Shown here one piece after another: positions 40,050 through 48,280 of a stretch of DNA of 64,000 nucleotides. Origin of the DNA: HRBIN12 sp964447335 (GTDB lineage: Bacteria; Actinomycetota; UBA4738; HRBIN12); contig CAYUSA010000001.1 of assembly GCA_964447335.1 (NCBI GenBank), positions 62,001-126,000 of the forward strand, in the 5' to 3' direction. The position numbers and the translations under genes are program-made. The notes below the pieces were generated by a model. That model searched no databases, was not told the origin of the DNA, and saw nothing but the letters and a program-made list of their open reading frames with translations. Numbering within the stretch: position 1 is the first letter of the stretch; each line of letters opens with the position of its first letter.

Positions 40050-41429
40050 TCACCCCAGGCGGCGGAGCGCGGGCGGCACGCCCTCGCGCGCCACGAGGCG
40101 CACGGGGACGCCGGCCGCGTCGAGCAGGCTCGCCGCCATCGCCGAGCGATGGCCGCTCGCGCACGTCACGAGGATCTCGCCCCGGCTCGCGGTGCGCGCG
40201 AGCTCCGGGAGCCGGGCGGGCAGGTCGCCGACGAAGCAGTGCCGGCTCCCGGGCAGGTGGCCCTCCTCCCACTCCGTCGCCTCGCGGACATCGAGGATGT
40301 GCGTGCCGCCGCGCTCGACCTCGGCGAGCAGGTCGGCGACCGTCGCGACGGGGTACGAGGCGAGCACGCGCCCGGAGGCACCCCAGGCGTCCACGCCGCC
40401 GTCGAGGAACCCGAGCAGGTGCTCGAACCCGATGCGGAAGAGCTGGACCTGCGCCTCGGCGCGCTCGGCGGCGTCCTCGGCGACGACGACCAGCGGCGCG
40501 TCGAACGGCAGGAGCCAGCCGACATAGCTCGCGAAGGAGTCCTCGAGCCGCACGTTGAGCGAACCGGGCACGTGCGCCGCGGCGAAGGCCTCGCCGCCGC
40601 GGCCGTCCACGAGCCGCACGCCCGTCTCGAGCAGCCGAGCGACCTCGTCGGGGCCGAGCGGCGGGGCGGCCGGCGCGCCGCCGAGCACCCGAGGCCCGGC
40701 GCGGTTGATCGGCGCCATGTGCGCGTAGTACGCCGGGAAGGCACCCAGGCTCGCGAGCTGCTCGCGTACGAACGTCGCCTCGTCGGGCGAGGCGAGCGCT
40801 GGATCCGTCCTGCGCTCGCGGCCGATCGTCGAGGTCCGCTCCTCGTCCGGTGAGCCGGTCGCGCAGAAGCTCCCGGCGCCGTGGGTCGGGAGCAGGAGCG
40901 TCGCGTCGGGCATCGAGGCGAGACGCGCCATGGTGCCGTGCTGGGCCCGTGCGAGCTCCTCGGCCAGCTCGTCGCCGAGCAGGTCGGTGCGTCCGGCGCT
41001 CCCCACGATGAGGCTGCCGCCCGAGAACACCGCCACCGGCGCGTCGGCGCCGGGCGAGCGCACCACGTACGAGGTGTGCTCGGGGGTGTGCCCCGGCGTC
41101 GCGAGGGCCACGAGCCGGAGCTCACCGACCTCGAGCTCGTCGCCGTCCTCAACACCGCGGAACGCGAACGCGTAGCCGGCGCGGGCGGGGCCGACGATCT
41201 CGGCGCCGGTCACCGCGCGCACCTCGGCGGCGCCGGAGACGTAGTCGTTGTGGACGTGCGTCTCGAGCACGAACCGCACGCGGGCACCTCGTGCCTCGGC
41301 GGCGGCGAGCATCCGAGCCGCGTCGCGCTGCGGGTCGATGAGCACCGCTTCTCCTGCCGACGCGAGCAGGTAGCTGCTGTCGCCGAGCCCCGGGGTCACG
41401 AACGCCTCGAGGTCGAACCCGGGAACCAT
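40050..41429 (-). CDS. MBL-fold hydrolase with two rhodanese domains
   Basis: A 459-residue protein related to ETHE1-type persulfide dioxygenases with C-terminal rhodanese modules. The MBL domain has LETHVHNDYVSGAAEV: His58, His60 and Asp62 fit HxHxDH, but Tyr63 replaces the last His. GHTPEHTSYVV and LLPTHGAGSFC follow. The first rhodanese domain (about 270-350) lacks the active Cys; the second (about 365-455) has VTCASGHRSAMAASLL. A role in sulfide or persulfide oxidation is likely but unproven. ATG 41429 was chosen over a start 26 codons upstream because a leaderless -10 box sits 6 nt before it. Confidence 0.88.
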   Translation of the reverse strand: MVPGFDLEAFVTPGLGDSSYLLASAGEAVLIDPQRDAARMLAAAEARGARVRFVLETHVHNDYVSGAAEVRAVTGAEIVGPARAGYAFAFRGVEDGDELEVGELRLVALATPGHTPEHTSYVVRSPGADAPVAVFSGGSLIVGSAGRTDLLGDELAEELARAQHGTMARLASMPDATLLLPTHGAGSFCATGSPDEERTSTIGRERRTDPALASPDEATFVREQLASLGAFPAYYAHMAPINRAGPRVLGGAPAAPPLGPDEVARLLETGVRLVDGRGGEAFAAAHVPGSLNVRLEDSFASYVGWLLPFDAPLVVVAEDAAERAEAQVQLFRIGFEHLLGFLDGGVDAWGASGRVLASYPVATVADLLAEVERGGTHILDVREATEWEEGHLPGSRHCFVGDLPARLPELARTASRGEILVTCASGHRSAMAASLLDAAGVPVRLVAREGVPPALRRLG

Positions 41430-41435
41430 CCGCGC

Positions 41436-41441
41436 ATGGTA
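41436..41441 (-). promoter_or_regulatory. -10 box of the MBL-rhodanese gene
   Basis: TACCAT on the minus strand, ending 6 nt before the ATG at 41429, the leaderless spacing. Confidence 0.55.
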
Positions 41442-41536
41442 CGCCCCGCCGACCGGGTCCCGAGCCTGCGCGCGGGAGCTTGAACCGGACCCGTCCGGTT
41501 GGTACAAGGAGGCCGCCCCCCGACACCCCGAGGACG

Positions 41537-42472
41537 ATGCCGGCCCGCGAGGAACTTCCCCGAACGGATGACGAGCGGCTCATCGCCGAGTTCGCCGACC
41601 ACCTGGCGTTCGAGCGCCGCCTGTCCGAGCACACGGTCGCGGCGTACCGGCGCGACCTCACGCAGCTCGCGGTGTTCCTCTCGCGGCAGCGGCGGAGCCT
41701 CGTCGCCGCGACGTACCCCGAGCTGCGGCGGTTCCTCGCGCAGCAGGCGACCCTCGGGTACGCGCGCTCCTCGATCGCGCGCCGGGTCGGGGCCATCCAC
41801 ACCTTCTACCGCTGGGCCACCGGACGGCGTCTCGTCCCTCGTGACCCGGCGGCGCTCCTCGGCCGGCCGAAGGTCGTGAATCGCCTGCCGACGGTCCTTC
41901 GCGTCCGCGAGGCCGCCGAGCTCGTTGAGGCGCCGACGGCACCCGAGGACGCCGACCCGGCCGGGTCGGCGGTGGCCCTCCGCGACCGGGCGATCCTCGA
42001 GCTCATGTACGGCTCGGGGCTCCGCGTGGCCGAGGTCGCCGGCCTCACCGTCGACCGCGTCGACCTCGCCCGCGGCCGCGTCATGGTGCTCGGCAAGGGC
42101 TCCAAGGAGCGCGAGGTCCCGATGTCCGAGCCGGCGTGCGTGGCCGCGGAGGCGTACCTCGCGCTGGCTCGCGCCGAGATGTCCGAGAAGGGCTCGGTGG
42201 CGATGTTCTTCAACCGAAGGGGAAACCCCATCGGAACACGCGACATCCGCCGCCTTGTGGCACGATACGGAGCGCAGATGCCGTCGGGGCGGCACGTCAC
42301 GCCGCACACGCTCCGGCACTCGTTCGCGACGCACCTGCTCGAGGGAGGAGCCGACATCAGGGCCGTCCAGGAGCTGCTCGGCCACGCGAGCGTGGCGACC
42401 ACACAGCGGTACACGCACGTCTCGCGCACACGCCTGTTCGAGGCCTACAAGCAGAGCCACCCGAGGGCCTGA
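41537..42472 (+). CDS. xerC: Tyrosine recombinase XerC/XerD type
   Basis: Resolves chromosome dimers at dif. The 311-residue protein has a SAM-like N-terminal DNA-binding domain (FADHLAFERRLSEHTVAAYR) and a catalytic domain with the first Arg in LMYGSGLRVAEVAGL, PHTLRHSFATHLLEGG, QELLGHASVATTQRY and the terminal nucleophile region YTHVSRTRL. Position next to whiG and upstream of rpsB matches actinobacterial xerC. ATG 41537 has GAGG 4 nt upstream; TTG 41480 is in frame but less likely. It overlaps whiG by one base. Confidence 0.93.
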   Translation: MPAREELPRTDDERLIAEFADHLAFERRLSEHTVAAYRRDLTQLAVFLSRQRRSLVAATYPELRRFLAQQATLGYARSSIARRVGAIHTFYRWATGRRLVPRDPAALLGRPKVVNRLPTVLRVREAAELVEAPTAPEDADPAGSAVALRDRAILELMYGSGLRVAEVAGLTVDRVDLARGRVMVLGKGSKEREVPMSEPACVAAEAYLALARAEMSEKGSVAMFFNRRGNPIGTRDIRRLVARYGAQMPSGRHVTPHTLRHSFATHLLEGGADIRAVQELLGHASVATTQRYTHVSRTRLFEAYKQSHPRA

Positions 42473-43371
42473 TGCCACGCGCCGCGAAGACGACCGAGCG
42501 CAAGCCCGCGGCGAAGGCTGCGCCGAAGGCCAAGGCGAAGCCCGAGGAGCCCGCGAAGGGCCGCAAGACCCTCAAGCCCGCGAAGCCACCGCTCACGCCC
42601 GAGGCCGAAGCCGCCGCCGCGGAGCTCGCCGAGCTGTGGGACGCCTTCAAGAGCACGGCCGACGCCGGGATGCGCGAGCGGCTGATCCTGCACTACGCGC
42701 CGCTCGTGAAGTACGTCGCGAGCCGCGTTGCCACCGGACTGCCGGCGAGCGTCGATCAGGCCGATCTCGTCTCCTACGGGATGTTCGGGCTGATCGACGC
42801 CCTCGAGAAGTTCGAGCCGGCGCGGGGCAACAAGTTCGAGACGTACGCCATCCCTCGTATCAAGGGCGCGATCATCGACGAGCTCCGCGCGATGGACTGG
42901 GTCCCGCGTTCGGTGCGCTTCAAGGCTCGCGAGATCGAGAAGGCGTACGCGGACCTGGAGGCGATGCTGAAGCGCGCGCCTAGCGAGAAGGAGGTCGCCG
43001 GCCGACTCGGCGTCTCGCTCCCCGAGCTCCACGACGTCATCAACCAGATCTCCTTCGTGTCCGTGCTCGCGCTCGACGAGCTGCTCGCGGTCGGCAGCGA
43101 CCGCGGCGAGCACGTGTCGCTCATGGACACCCTGGCCGACCGGAGCGTCGATCCGACGACCGGGCTGGAGGGCCAGGAGACGAGGGGACTCCTCGCCGCC
43201 GCGATCAACTCGCTGTCCGAGCGCGAGAAGATCGTCGTCACCCTCTACTACTTCGAGGGCCTCACCCTCGCCGAGATCGGCGACATCCTGGGCGTGACGG
43301 AGTCCCGCGTCTGCCAGATCCACACGAAAGCGGTCGGCCAGCTCCGCCTCCAGCTCGTCGAGGTCGAGTGA
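42472..43371 (+). CDS. whiG: WhiG/FliA-family RNA polymerase sigma factor
   Basis: A 299-residue sigma factor with regions 2, 3 and 4: HYAPLVKYVASRVATGLPAS, DLVSYGMFGLIDALEKFEP, FETYAIPRIKGAIIDELR, DWVPRSVRFKAREIEK and the sigma4 HTH GLTLAEIGDILGVTESRVCQ. The first 40 residues are an extra Lys/Ala/Pro-rich basic tail. In streptomycetes WhiG controls sporulation genes; in motile bacteria FliA controls flagella. No flagellar genes are in this window. Order xerC-whiG-M23-rpsB is conserved in Actinomycetota. A 20-bp tandem repeat spans its stop codon. Confidence 0.93.
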   Translation: MPRAAKTTERKPAAKAAPKAKAKPEEPAKGRKTLKPAKPPLTPEAEAAAAELAELWDAFKSTADAGMRERLILHYAPLVKYVASRVATGLPASVDQADLVSYGMFGLIDALEKFEPARGNKFETYAIPRIKGAIIDELRAMDWVPRSVRFKAREIEKAYADLEAMLKRAPSEKEVAGRLGVSLPELHDVINQISFVSVLALDELLAVGSDRGEHVSLMDTLADRSVDPTTGLEGQETRGLLAAAINSLSEREKIVVTLYYFEGLTLAEIGDILGVTESRVCQIHTKAVGQLRLQLVEVE

Positions 43372-43392
43372 CGCTCGTCGAGGTCGAGTGAC
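43353..43392 (+). repeat. 20-bp tandem duplication across the whiG stop
   Basis: Two exact copies of the 20-base unit GCTCGTCGAGGTCGAGTGAC abut at 43372/43373. The first copy contains the whiG TGA. Because 20 is not a multiple of three, the second copy cannot extend the protein. Confidence 0.85.
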
Positions 43393-43440
43393 AACCCGTC
43401 GGGTGTGACCTTGTTCACAGCGCCCGGGCCTCGTCCGGCG

Positions 43441-43446
43441 TAGCGT
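43441..43446 (+). promoter_or_regulatory. -10 box of the M23 peptidase gene
   Basis: TAGCGT predicts a start near 43453 and a leader of about 19 nt holding the strong ribosome binding site AAGGAGGT (43461-43468). Confidence 0.45.
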
Positions 43447-43471
43447 CGACGCGTTCGGCCAAGGAGGTCCG

Positions 43472-44008
43472 GTGCTGCGATCGTGGAGCCTGGTCCTCCC
43501 CCTCGTGCTCGGCCTGGCGGCGCCCGGTCGCGTGTCCGCATCCGTCGGGGCACCGGTGGTGCAAGCGTGGGCGTGGCCGGTCGTCGGTCCGGTCATCCGC
43601 GACTACGACCCGCCCGAGAACCCCTACGGCTCGGGCCACCGTGGGATCGACATCGCGGCCGCTGTGGGGACCACCATCTCGGCGCCCGAGGCCGGCGAGG
43701 TGAGCTTCGCCGGCAAGGTCGGGGGGCAGCTCTTCGTCACGCTGGATCACGGGGGCGGCCTCTCGAGCACGTACTCGTGGCTCTCGGCCATCCTGGTCCG
43801 CAAGGGCGACGTCGTCCCGCTGGGAGCGCGGATCGGGCTCACGGGTCTCGGACATCCGGGCTCGACGGCTCCCCACCTGCACTTCGGGGTGAAGCTCGAC
43901 GGAGCCTACCTGGACCCGCTCGACCTGCTCGGCCCCGCGCCGGTCGCAGGCCTCATCCATCTCGCCCCGGAGCTGGCGGTTCCCGCGCCTTCGCCCGGCG
44001 GAGCCTGA
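43472..44008 (+). CDS. Secreted M23-family peptidase
   Basis: A 178-residue exported protein with a signal peptide (about residues 1-24, LVLPLVLGLAAPGRVSAS). The LytM/M23 zinc peptidase domain has SGHRGIDIAAAVGTTISAP and the HxH motif PHLHFGVKL, preceded by the usual long beta segments. It probably cleaves peptidoglycan cross-bridges or activates amidases. The GTG start follows AAGGAGGT by 3 nt. It lies between whiG and rpsB as in related genomes. Confidence 0.93.
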   Translation: MLRSWSLVLPLVLGLAAPGRVSASVGAPVVQAWAWPVVGPVIRDYDPPENPYGSGHRGIDIAAAVGTTISAPEAGEVSFAGKVGGQLFVTLDHGGGLSSTYSWLSAILVRKGDVVPLGARIGLTGLGHPGSTAPHLHFGVKLDGAYLDPLDLLGPAPVAGLIHLAPELAVPAPSPGGA

Positions 44009-44089
44009 CGCGCCGGGGCGCACCTCGAACCGCTGTTCCCGCGTCTCGACGCGACCCGCGGTCGCCGGTCGAGGTCGCTGCGCCGGCGC

Positions 44090-44095
44090 TAGGAT
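44090..44095 (+). promoter_or_regulatory. -10-like box of the PQQ-propeller gene
   Basis: TAGGAT lies 18 nt before the ATG at 44114, predicting a leader of about 11 nt. Confidence 0.35.
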
Positions 44096-44113
44096 GGGCG
44101 CCCCCGACCGAGG

Positions 44114-45619
44114 ATGGCCCGCCTGCGCTCTCACCCCGTCCGCCCGATCTGCCGCGCCGCGCTCGCGGCGCTGGTGCTCGCGTGCCTCGGGGCGTGGCCG
44201 GCGCTCGCGCAGGAGGGCGGTGATCTCGAGTGGCCGCAGTTCCAGGGCGGCCCGGGGCATGCCGGCGTGGCCGTACAGGCGCCGGTGCCCCCGTATCGCG
44301 AGCTGTGGCGGTTCACTCCCGCCGACGGTGCGCTCTCCGGGGCGGTCGTCGCTGGAGGCCTGGCGATCTCGGTCGGCATCGACGCGGTCTACGCGCTCGA
44401 CCTGCGGACCGGGGACGTCGCCTGGCAGGTGCCGAGGAACGGCGGGCTCCTCAGCATGCCGGCCGCCGGTCTCGCGGGCGAGCGGCAGGTGCTCGTCTTC
44501 ATCGACGGACCCCGGGGCGCCGAGGACGACGCAGACGCCTCGTCCACCCCAAGTGCGAGCCCGACCTCGTCCCCATCGGCGAGCGTCTCGCCCAGCCCCG
44601 GTGCCGAGCCCGCCGGCGCGGCGGTTTCGGAGCTCGTCGCGATCGACCTCGCCGACCACTCGGAGCTGTGGCGCACCCCGCTCGGGGCCGTGAGCCGGAG
44701 CGGCGTCACGATCGACGGCGATCGAGCATTCGTCGCCGACGACGACGGAACGGTGTCGGCGGTGGAGCTCGGGACCGGCGCCGTGGCGTGGACGGCCGAG
44801 GCGGTCGGCCGCGTGGAGTCCCCGCCGGCGGCTGCGGACGGCCAGGTCTACGTCGTCGCGCGCGACGCCGACGGCCAGAAGGCGCAGGTCCTCGCGCTCG
44901 ACGAGGCGACCGGCGGGCGCGCGTGGGAGTTCTCCCCGCAGGCCGGCGCGGTCGCCGTCTCCGCCGCCGCCGCGGGCGGCGGAGCCGTGGAGTTCGGGGC
45001 CGCGGACCGCCTGGTGCGCGGCCTGTCCGCCGGGGACGGGGAGGTCCGCTTCACCGCGCTCTCCCTCACGCTCTTCTCGCCGGTGAGCGCGCCGGCACTC
45101 GCCCCGAACGGGGTGTTCATCGCGGACGCCTCCGGCGGCGTCTACCGCATCGACCCGACCGATGGCGCGCGCACGTGGCAGCACCAGCTGAATGACCTCA
45201 TCGTGCGGAGCTCGCCGGTGGTGACGGGCTCGTTCGCGCTCGTCGGGCTGAACGACGGGCGGCTGGTCGCGCTCGACGTGGAGACCGGCGACCTGGTGTG
45301 GGAGAGCGCGGCGACACCGGGACTGATCGGCACGATCGCCCTCGCGCGCGACGTGGTCGTCGCGGTCAAGGGCGGCAAGGAGGCCGGGCTCATCGCGTTC
45401 GAGCACGACCCGGAGGGCACGCTCGTGCGCGTGCCGTCGCCCACCGTGATGGACGCCGGTCGGCTGTTCGGCAACTTCGCCATCGCCTTCGTCGTCGCCG
45501 CGGTCGCCATCTTCGTTCCGTTCCGGCTCCTGCGCGCGCGCCTCGGGCCGGCGTTCTGGCGCGAGCCCGGCGGCGACGACCTCACCGATGAGGACTCCGA
45601 CGACGAGGAAGCGCCGTGA
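44114..45619 (+). CDS. Exported PQQ-like beta-propeller protein with C-terminal membrane anchor
   Basis: A 501-residue protein with a signal peptide (cleavage near WPALAQ), then repeated PQQ-type blades (VYALDLRTGDVAWQVPRNGG, VSAVELGTGAVAWTAEAVG, VYRIDPTDGARTWQHQLND, LVALDVETGDLVWESAATPG). A Ser/Thr/Pro linker (SSTPSASPTSSPSASVSPSP) interrupts the blades near residue 150. One membrane helix (AIAFVVAAVAIFVPFRLL) precedes an acidic cytosolic tail. It resembles BamB-like scaffold or PQQ-repeat proteins; no enzyme residues are recognised. It overlaps the next membrane protein gene by 4 bp, so the two probably work together. Confidence 0.85.
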   Translation: MARLRSHPVRPICRAALAALVLACLGAWPALAQEGGDLEWPQFQGGPGHAGVAVQAPVPPYRELWRFTPADGALSGAVVAGGLAISVGIDAVYALDLRTGDVAWQVPRNGGLLSMPAAGLAGERQVLVFIDGPRGAEDDADASSTPSASPTSSPSASVSPSPGAEPAGAAVSELVAIDLADHSELWRTPLGAVSRSGVTIDGDRAFVADDDGTVSAVELGTGAVAWTAEAVGRVESPPAAADGQVYVVARDADGQKAQVLALDEATGGRAWEFSPQAGAVAVSAAAAGGGAVEFGAADRLVRGLSAGDGEVRFTALSLTLFSPVSAPALAPNGVFIADASGGVYRIDPTDGARTWQHQLNDLIVRSSPVVTGSFALVGLNDGRLVALDVETGDLVWESAATPGLIGTIALARDVVVAVKGGKEAGLIAFEHDPEGTLVRVPSPTVMDAGRLFGNFAIAFVVAAVAIFVPFRLLRARLGPAFWREPGGDDLTDEDSDDEEAP

Positions 45620-46590
45620 CGAGCAAGCGCCGGAAGAAGCCGACGGGCTACCGCTCCGCCCCCGTGATGCCGGCGTCGGCCGCCGCGAGGGCGGCGAAGG
45701 CCTCGAAGACCGCCGAGGCACCGGCTCGGGCCGGGGCCCCCGGCATCCTCGGCTGGCTGTCTCGACCCACGGGGGACTCATCGTGGCCGACGATCTGGAA
45801 GTCGCTCGGCCGCGGGTTCGCCACGGTCGGCTCCTCGGCCGTCGTGCTCCTCACCGCATCCGTCCTGCTGCTGGTGATGTGGGTGGCCCTGGTCGCTCTC
45901 GGGCTGGCGGGACCGCCCGCGCGCCTGGTGAATCTCCTCGCTCTCCCGCCGATCAGCACCTACTTCGACGCCCTGAACGGGGTGACGATGTACGGGTTCG
46001 GACCCCAGGGGTTCATCTCGGCAACCGCGTTCCTGCTCGTGCGCGCGGTCGTGCTCGCGCTGCTCACCGCGCTCGTCGTGCGCATCTACGAGGGCGAGGG
46101 CACGCTCGGCGAGGCGCTCGCGCGCGGTGTCCGAGCGATCCCCGTCGCGGTCGCGGTCAACCTGCTCACGCTCGCGATGATGGTGGGGGGCAGCATAGTC
46201 CTCCCGCTGCTGGGGGCCGGACTCGGGTTCCTGGCCTCCGTGCTCACGCTGGTGGCGGCGCTGTTCCTGTTCGTCTTCGCGCCGATCCTCGCGGTGCGGG
46301 AGCCCGAGCGACCCTTCTACGACATCGTCCGTCGGGGTGCCCGCGCGGCGATGCTGCCCGGGAGCCGGCACCTGCTCATGAGCATGCTCTACATCTTCCT
46401 CACGCTGCCGATCCTGGTCGCACTCGCGCCCGGAGGCTCGCTCCTCGGCGTGAACCCGACGGTCGCGATGTGGATCTACGCGCTCGTGTGCACCTTCGTC
46501 CACCTCGCGTTCCTGGCCGCGTTCGCGTTCCGCGTGCTGTCGATCGAGGACGAGATCCCCGATCAGCCGGTGAAGATGCGCCGACGGTAG
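45616..46590 (+). CDS. Polytopic membrane protein of unknown function
   Basis: A 324-residue protein with a 60-residue basic Ala/Lys-rich N-terminus and about six membrane helices (roughly residues 75-100, 130-155, 175-200, 203-232, 255-275, 290-312). The RRGARAAMLPGSRHLLMSM segment before the last helices resembles loops of general permease-like DUFs, but no family is recognised. GTG 45616 overlaps the PQQ-propeller gene (GTGA), indicating translational coupling and a shared function at the membrane. Confidence 0.78.
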   Translation: MTSKRRKKPTGYRSAPVMPASAAARAAKASKTAEAPARAGAPGILGWLSRPTGDSSWPTIWKSLGRGFATVGSSAVVLLTASVLLLVMWVALVALGLAGPPARLVNLLALPPISTYFDALNGVTMYGFGPQGFISATAFLLVRAVVLALLTALVVRIYEGEGTLGEALARGVRAIPVAVAVNLLTLAMMVGGSIVLPLLGAGLGFLASVLTLVAALFLFVFAPILAVREPERPFYDIVRRGARAAMLPGSRHLLMSMLYIFLTLPILVALAPGGSLLGVNPTVAMWIYALVCTFVHLAFLAAFAFRVLSIEDEIPDQPVKMRRR

Positions 46591-46617
46591 GCAGGGCCGC
46601 CGTCGCATCGCCGCTGC

Positions 46618-46623
46618 TAGACT
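46618..46623 (+). promoter_or_regulatory. -10 box of rpsB
   Basis: TAGACT predicts transcription from about 46630 and a leader of about 120 nt before rpsB. Confidence 0.45.
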
Positions 46624-46630
46624 GCCCGCC

Positions 46631-46750
46631 GCCGGCGTGAGAGCGCCGAGCACACACGCCCGGGGACCGATCCAACCGGGGTCTTGGCCGCGAGGCCGAG
46701 CCGGGGACGGGACGAACCGGGCGGAGGGACAACCGGAAGGAGGAAGCACC
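46631..46750 (+). promoter_or_regulatory. Structured 5' leader of rpsB
   Basis: The leader can form three hairpins: CGGCG/CGCCG (46633-46648), CCCGG/CCGGG (46659-46680) and GGCC-GCGA-GGCC with a GNRA tetraloop (46686-46697). A strong AAGGAGG ribosome binding site follows. In other bacteria S2 represses its own rpsB-tsf mRNA; this leader is the natural candidate site here, but it matches no motif I can name. Confidence 0.35.
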
Positions 46751-47653
46751 GTGCCTGTCGTCACCAGGCGGGAGCTCCTCGAGGCAGGCGTCCACTTCGG
46801 GCACCAGACGAGGCGCTGGAACCCGAAGATGGGTCGGTACCTGTACGGGGAACGCTCCGGCATCTACATCATCGACCTCGAGAAGACCCTCACCGGCCTC
46901 GTGGAAGCGCACGCGTTCGCCAGGGACCTCGGCCGCCGCAACGGCATCGTCCTGTTCGTGGGCACGAAGAAGCAAGCGCAAGAGGTCATCTCGGACAACG
47001 CGATCCGCGTCGGCATGCCGTACGTCACGACGCGCTGGCTGGGCGGCATGCTCACGAACTTCCAGACGGTCTCGCGCCGGCTGATCCGCCTGCGCGAGCT
47101 CCGCGAGATGGAGCGCACGGGCGCCTTCGACTACCTGCCGAAGAAGGAGGCGATCCGCCTGCGGCACGAGGCCGACAAGCTCGACCGCAACCTCGGCGGG
47201 ATGCAGGCGCTCGAGCGGCTGCCCGATGCCATCTTCGTGATCGACACGAAGAAGGAGCACATCGCGGTCGGCGAGGCGCGCAAGCTCAACATGCCGGTCA
47301 TCGCGATCGTGGACACGAACTGCGACCCGGACGAGGTCGACTACGTGATCCCCGGCAACGACGACGCGATCCGCTCGGTGTCGCTCGTGACCAGGATCAT
47401 CGCCGACGCGCTCGCCGAGGGCCGCCAGGAGGGCCGCGAGGCCGTGGTCACCCGGGCAACCGGCCCGGAGATCGAGCCCGAGCCCGAGCCGGCCGTCGCA
47501 CCGATCCCGACGCCCGAGCCCGAGCCGGTCGTCGTGACCGCCCCCGAGCCCGAGCCGATCCCGGCCTCGGCCGCCGTCGACCCGACGCCCGAAGTCGCTC
47601 CTGAAGCGACCGTGGTCGAGCCGGCCCCCGACGCTCCGCAGGAAGAGAGCTGA
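46751..47653 (+). CDS. rpsB: 30S ribosomal protein S2 with Glu-Pro-rich C-terminal tail
   Basis: The first 235 residues are ordinary S2 (VTRRELLEAGVHFGHQTRRW, FVGTKKQAQEVI, RWLGGMLTNFQTV, VIAIVDTNCDPDEVDYVIPG, DDAIRSVSLVTRIIADALAE). A tail of about 60 residues follows with repeated EPEPEP and Pro/Ala/Val stretches. GTG 46751 has AAGGAGG upstream; in-frame sequence further upstream is the leader. It is followed after 6 bp by tsf, the universal pairing. Confidence 0.96.
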   Translation: MPVVTRRELLEAGVHFGHQTRRWNPKMGRYLYGERSGIYIIDLEKTLTGLVEAHAFARDLGRRNGIVLFVGTKKQAQEVISDNAIRVGMPYVTTRWLGGMLTNFQTVSRRLIRLRELREMERTGAFDYLPKKEAIRLRHEADKLDRNLGGMQALERLPDAIFVIDTKKEHIAVGEARKLNMPVIAIVDTNCDPDEVDYVIPGNDDAIRSVSLVTRIIADALAEGRQEGREAVVTRATGPEIEPEPEPAVAPIPTPEPEPVVVTAPEPEPIPASAAVDPTPEVAPEATVVEPAPDAPQEES

Positions 47654-47659
47654 CGTTCC

Positions 47660-48268
47660 ATGGCCGAGATCAGCGCAGGGCAGGTCAAGGAACTTCGGGA
47701 GATGTCCGGGGTCGGGATGATGGACTGCAAGAAGGCCCTGCAGGACGCCGAGGGCGACATGGACAAGGCCTTCGAGCTCCTGCGACTGAAGGGCATCGCC
47801 TCGGCCGCCAAGCGCGCCGATCGCGCGGCCAACCAGGGCCTCATCGACTCCTACATCCACTTCAACAACACGGTCGGCGTGCTCGTCGAGGTGAACTGCG
47901 AGACGGACTTCGTCGCGAACACGCCCGAGTACCGCCAGCTCGTGAAGGACATCGCGCTGCACATCGCGAGCCCGTCGGCCCCGCGGTACGTCACGCGCGA
48001 GGAGATCCCCGCCGACGTCGTCGAGGGCGAGCGCCGCGTCTACGAGGCGCAGGCCAAGGAGATGGGCAAGCCGGACAACGTCGTCCCCAACATCGTCGAG
48101 GGCAAGATGAAGGCCTTCTACGAGCAGACGGTCCTGCTGGACCAGAAGTATGTGAAGGACGACGAGAAGACGATCCAGCAGCTCCTCGACGAGATGGCCG
48201 CCAAGGTCGGCGAGAAGGTTGCCGTCCGTCGGTTCGCCCGGTACAAGCTGGGCGAGGAAGTGGGCTAG
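47660..48268 (+). CDS. tsf: Elongation factor Ts
   Basis: Nucleotide-exchange factor for EF-Tu. The 202-residue protein has the UBA-like N-terminus VKELREMSGVGMMDCKKALQ and core VEVNCETDFVANTPEYRQLV. It is the short form: E. coli EF-Ts has about 283 residues with two core subdomains, whereas this has one, ending KVAVRRFARYKLGEEV. It lies between rpsB and pyrH. Confidence 0.96.
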   Translation: MAEISAGQVKELREMSGVGMMDCKKALQDAEGDMDKAFELLRLKGIASAAKRADRAANQGLIDSYIHFNNTVGVLVEVNCETDFVANTPEYRQLVKDIALHIASPSAPRYVTREEIPADVVEGERRVYEAQAKEMGKPDNVVPNIVEGKMKAFYEQTVLLDQKYVKDDEKTIQQLLDEMAAKVGEKVAVRRFARYKLGEEVG

Positions 48269-48271
48269 GCT
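48266..48271 (+). promoter_or_regulatory. -10 box of pyrH overlapping the tsf stop
   Basis: TAGGCT begins with the tsf TAG stop and ends 9 nt before the pyrH ATG. Confidence 0.45.
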
Positions 48272-48280
48272 AGAGCGCGC

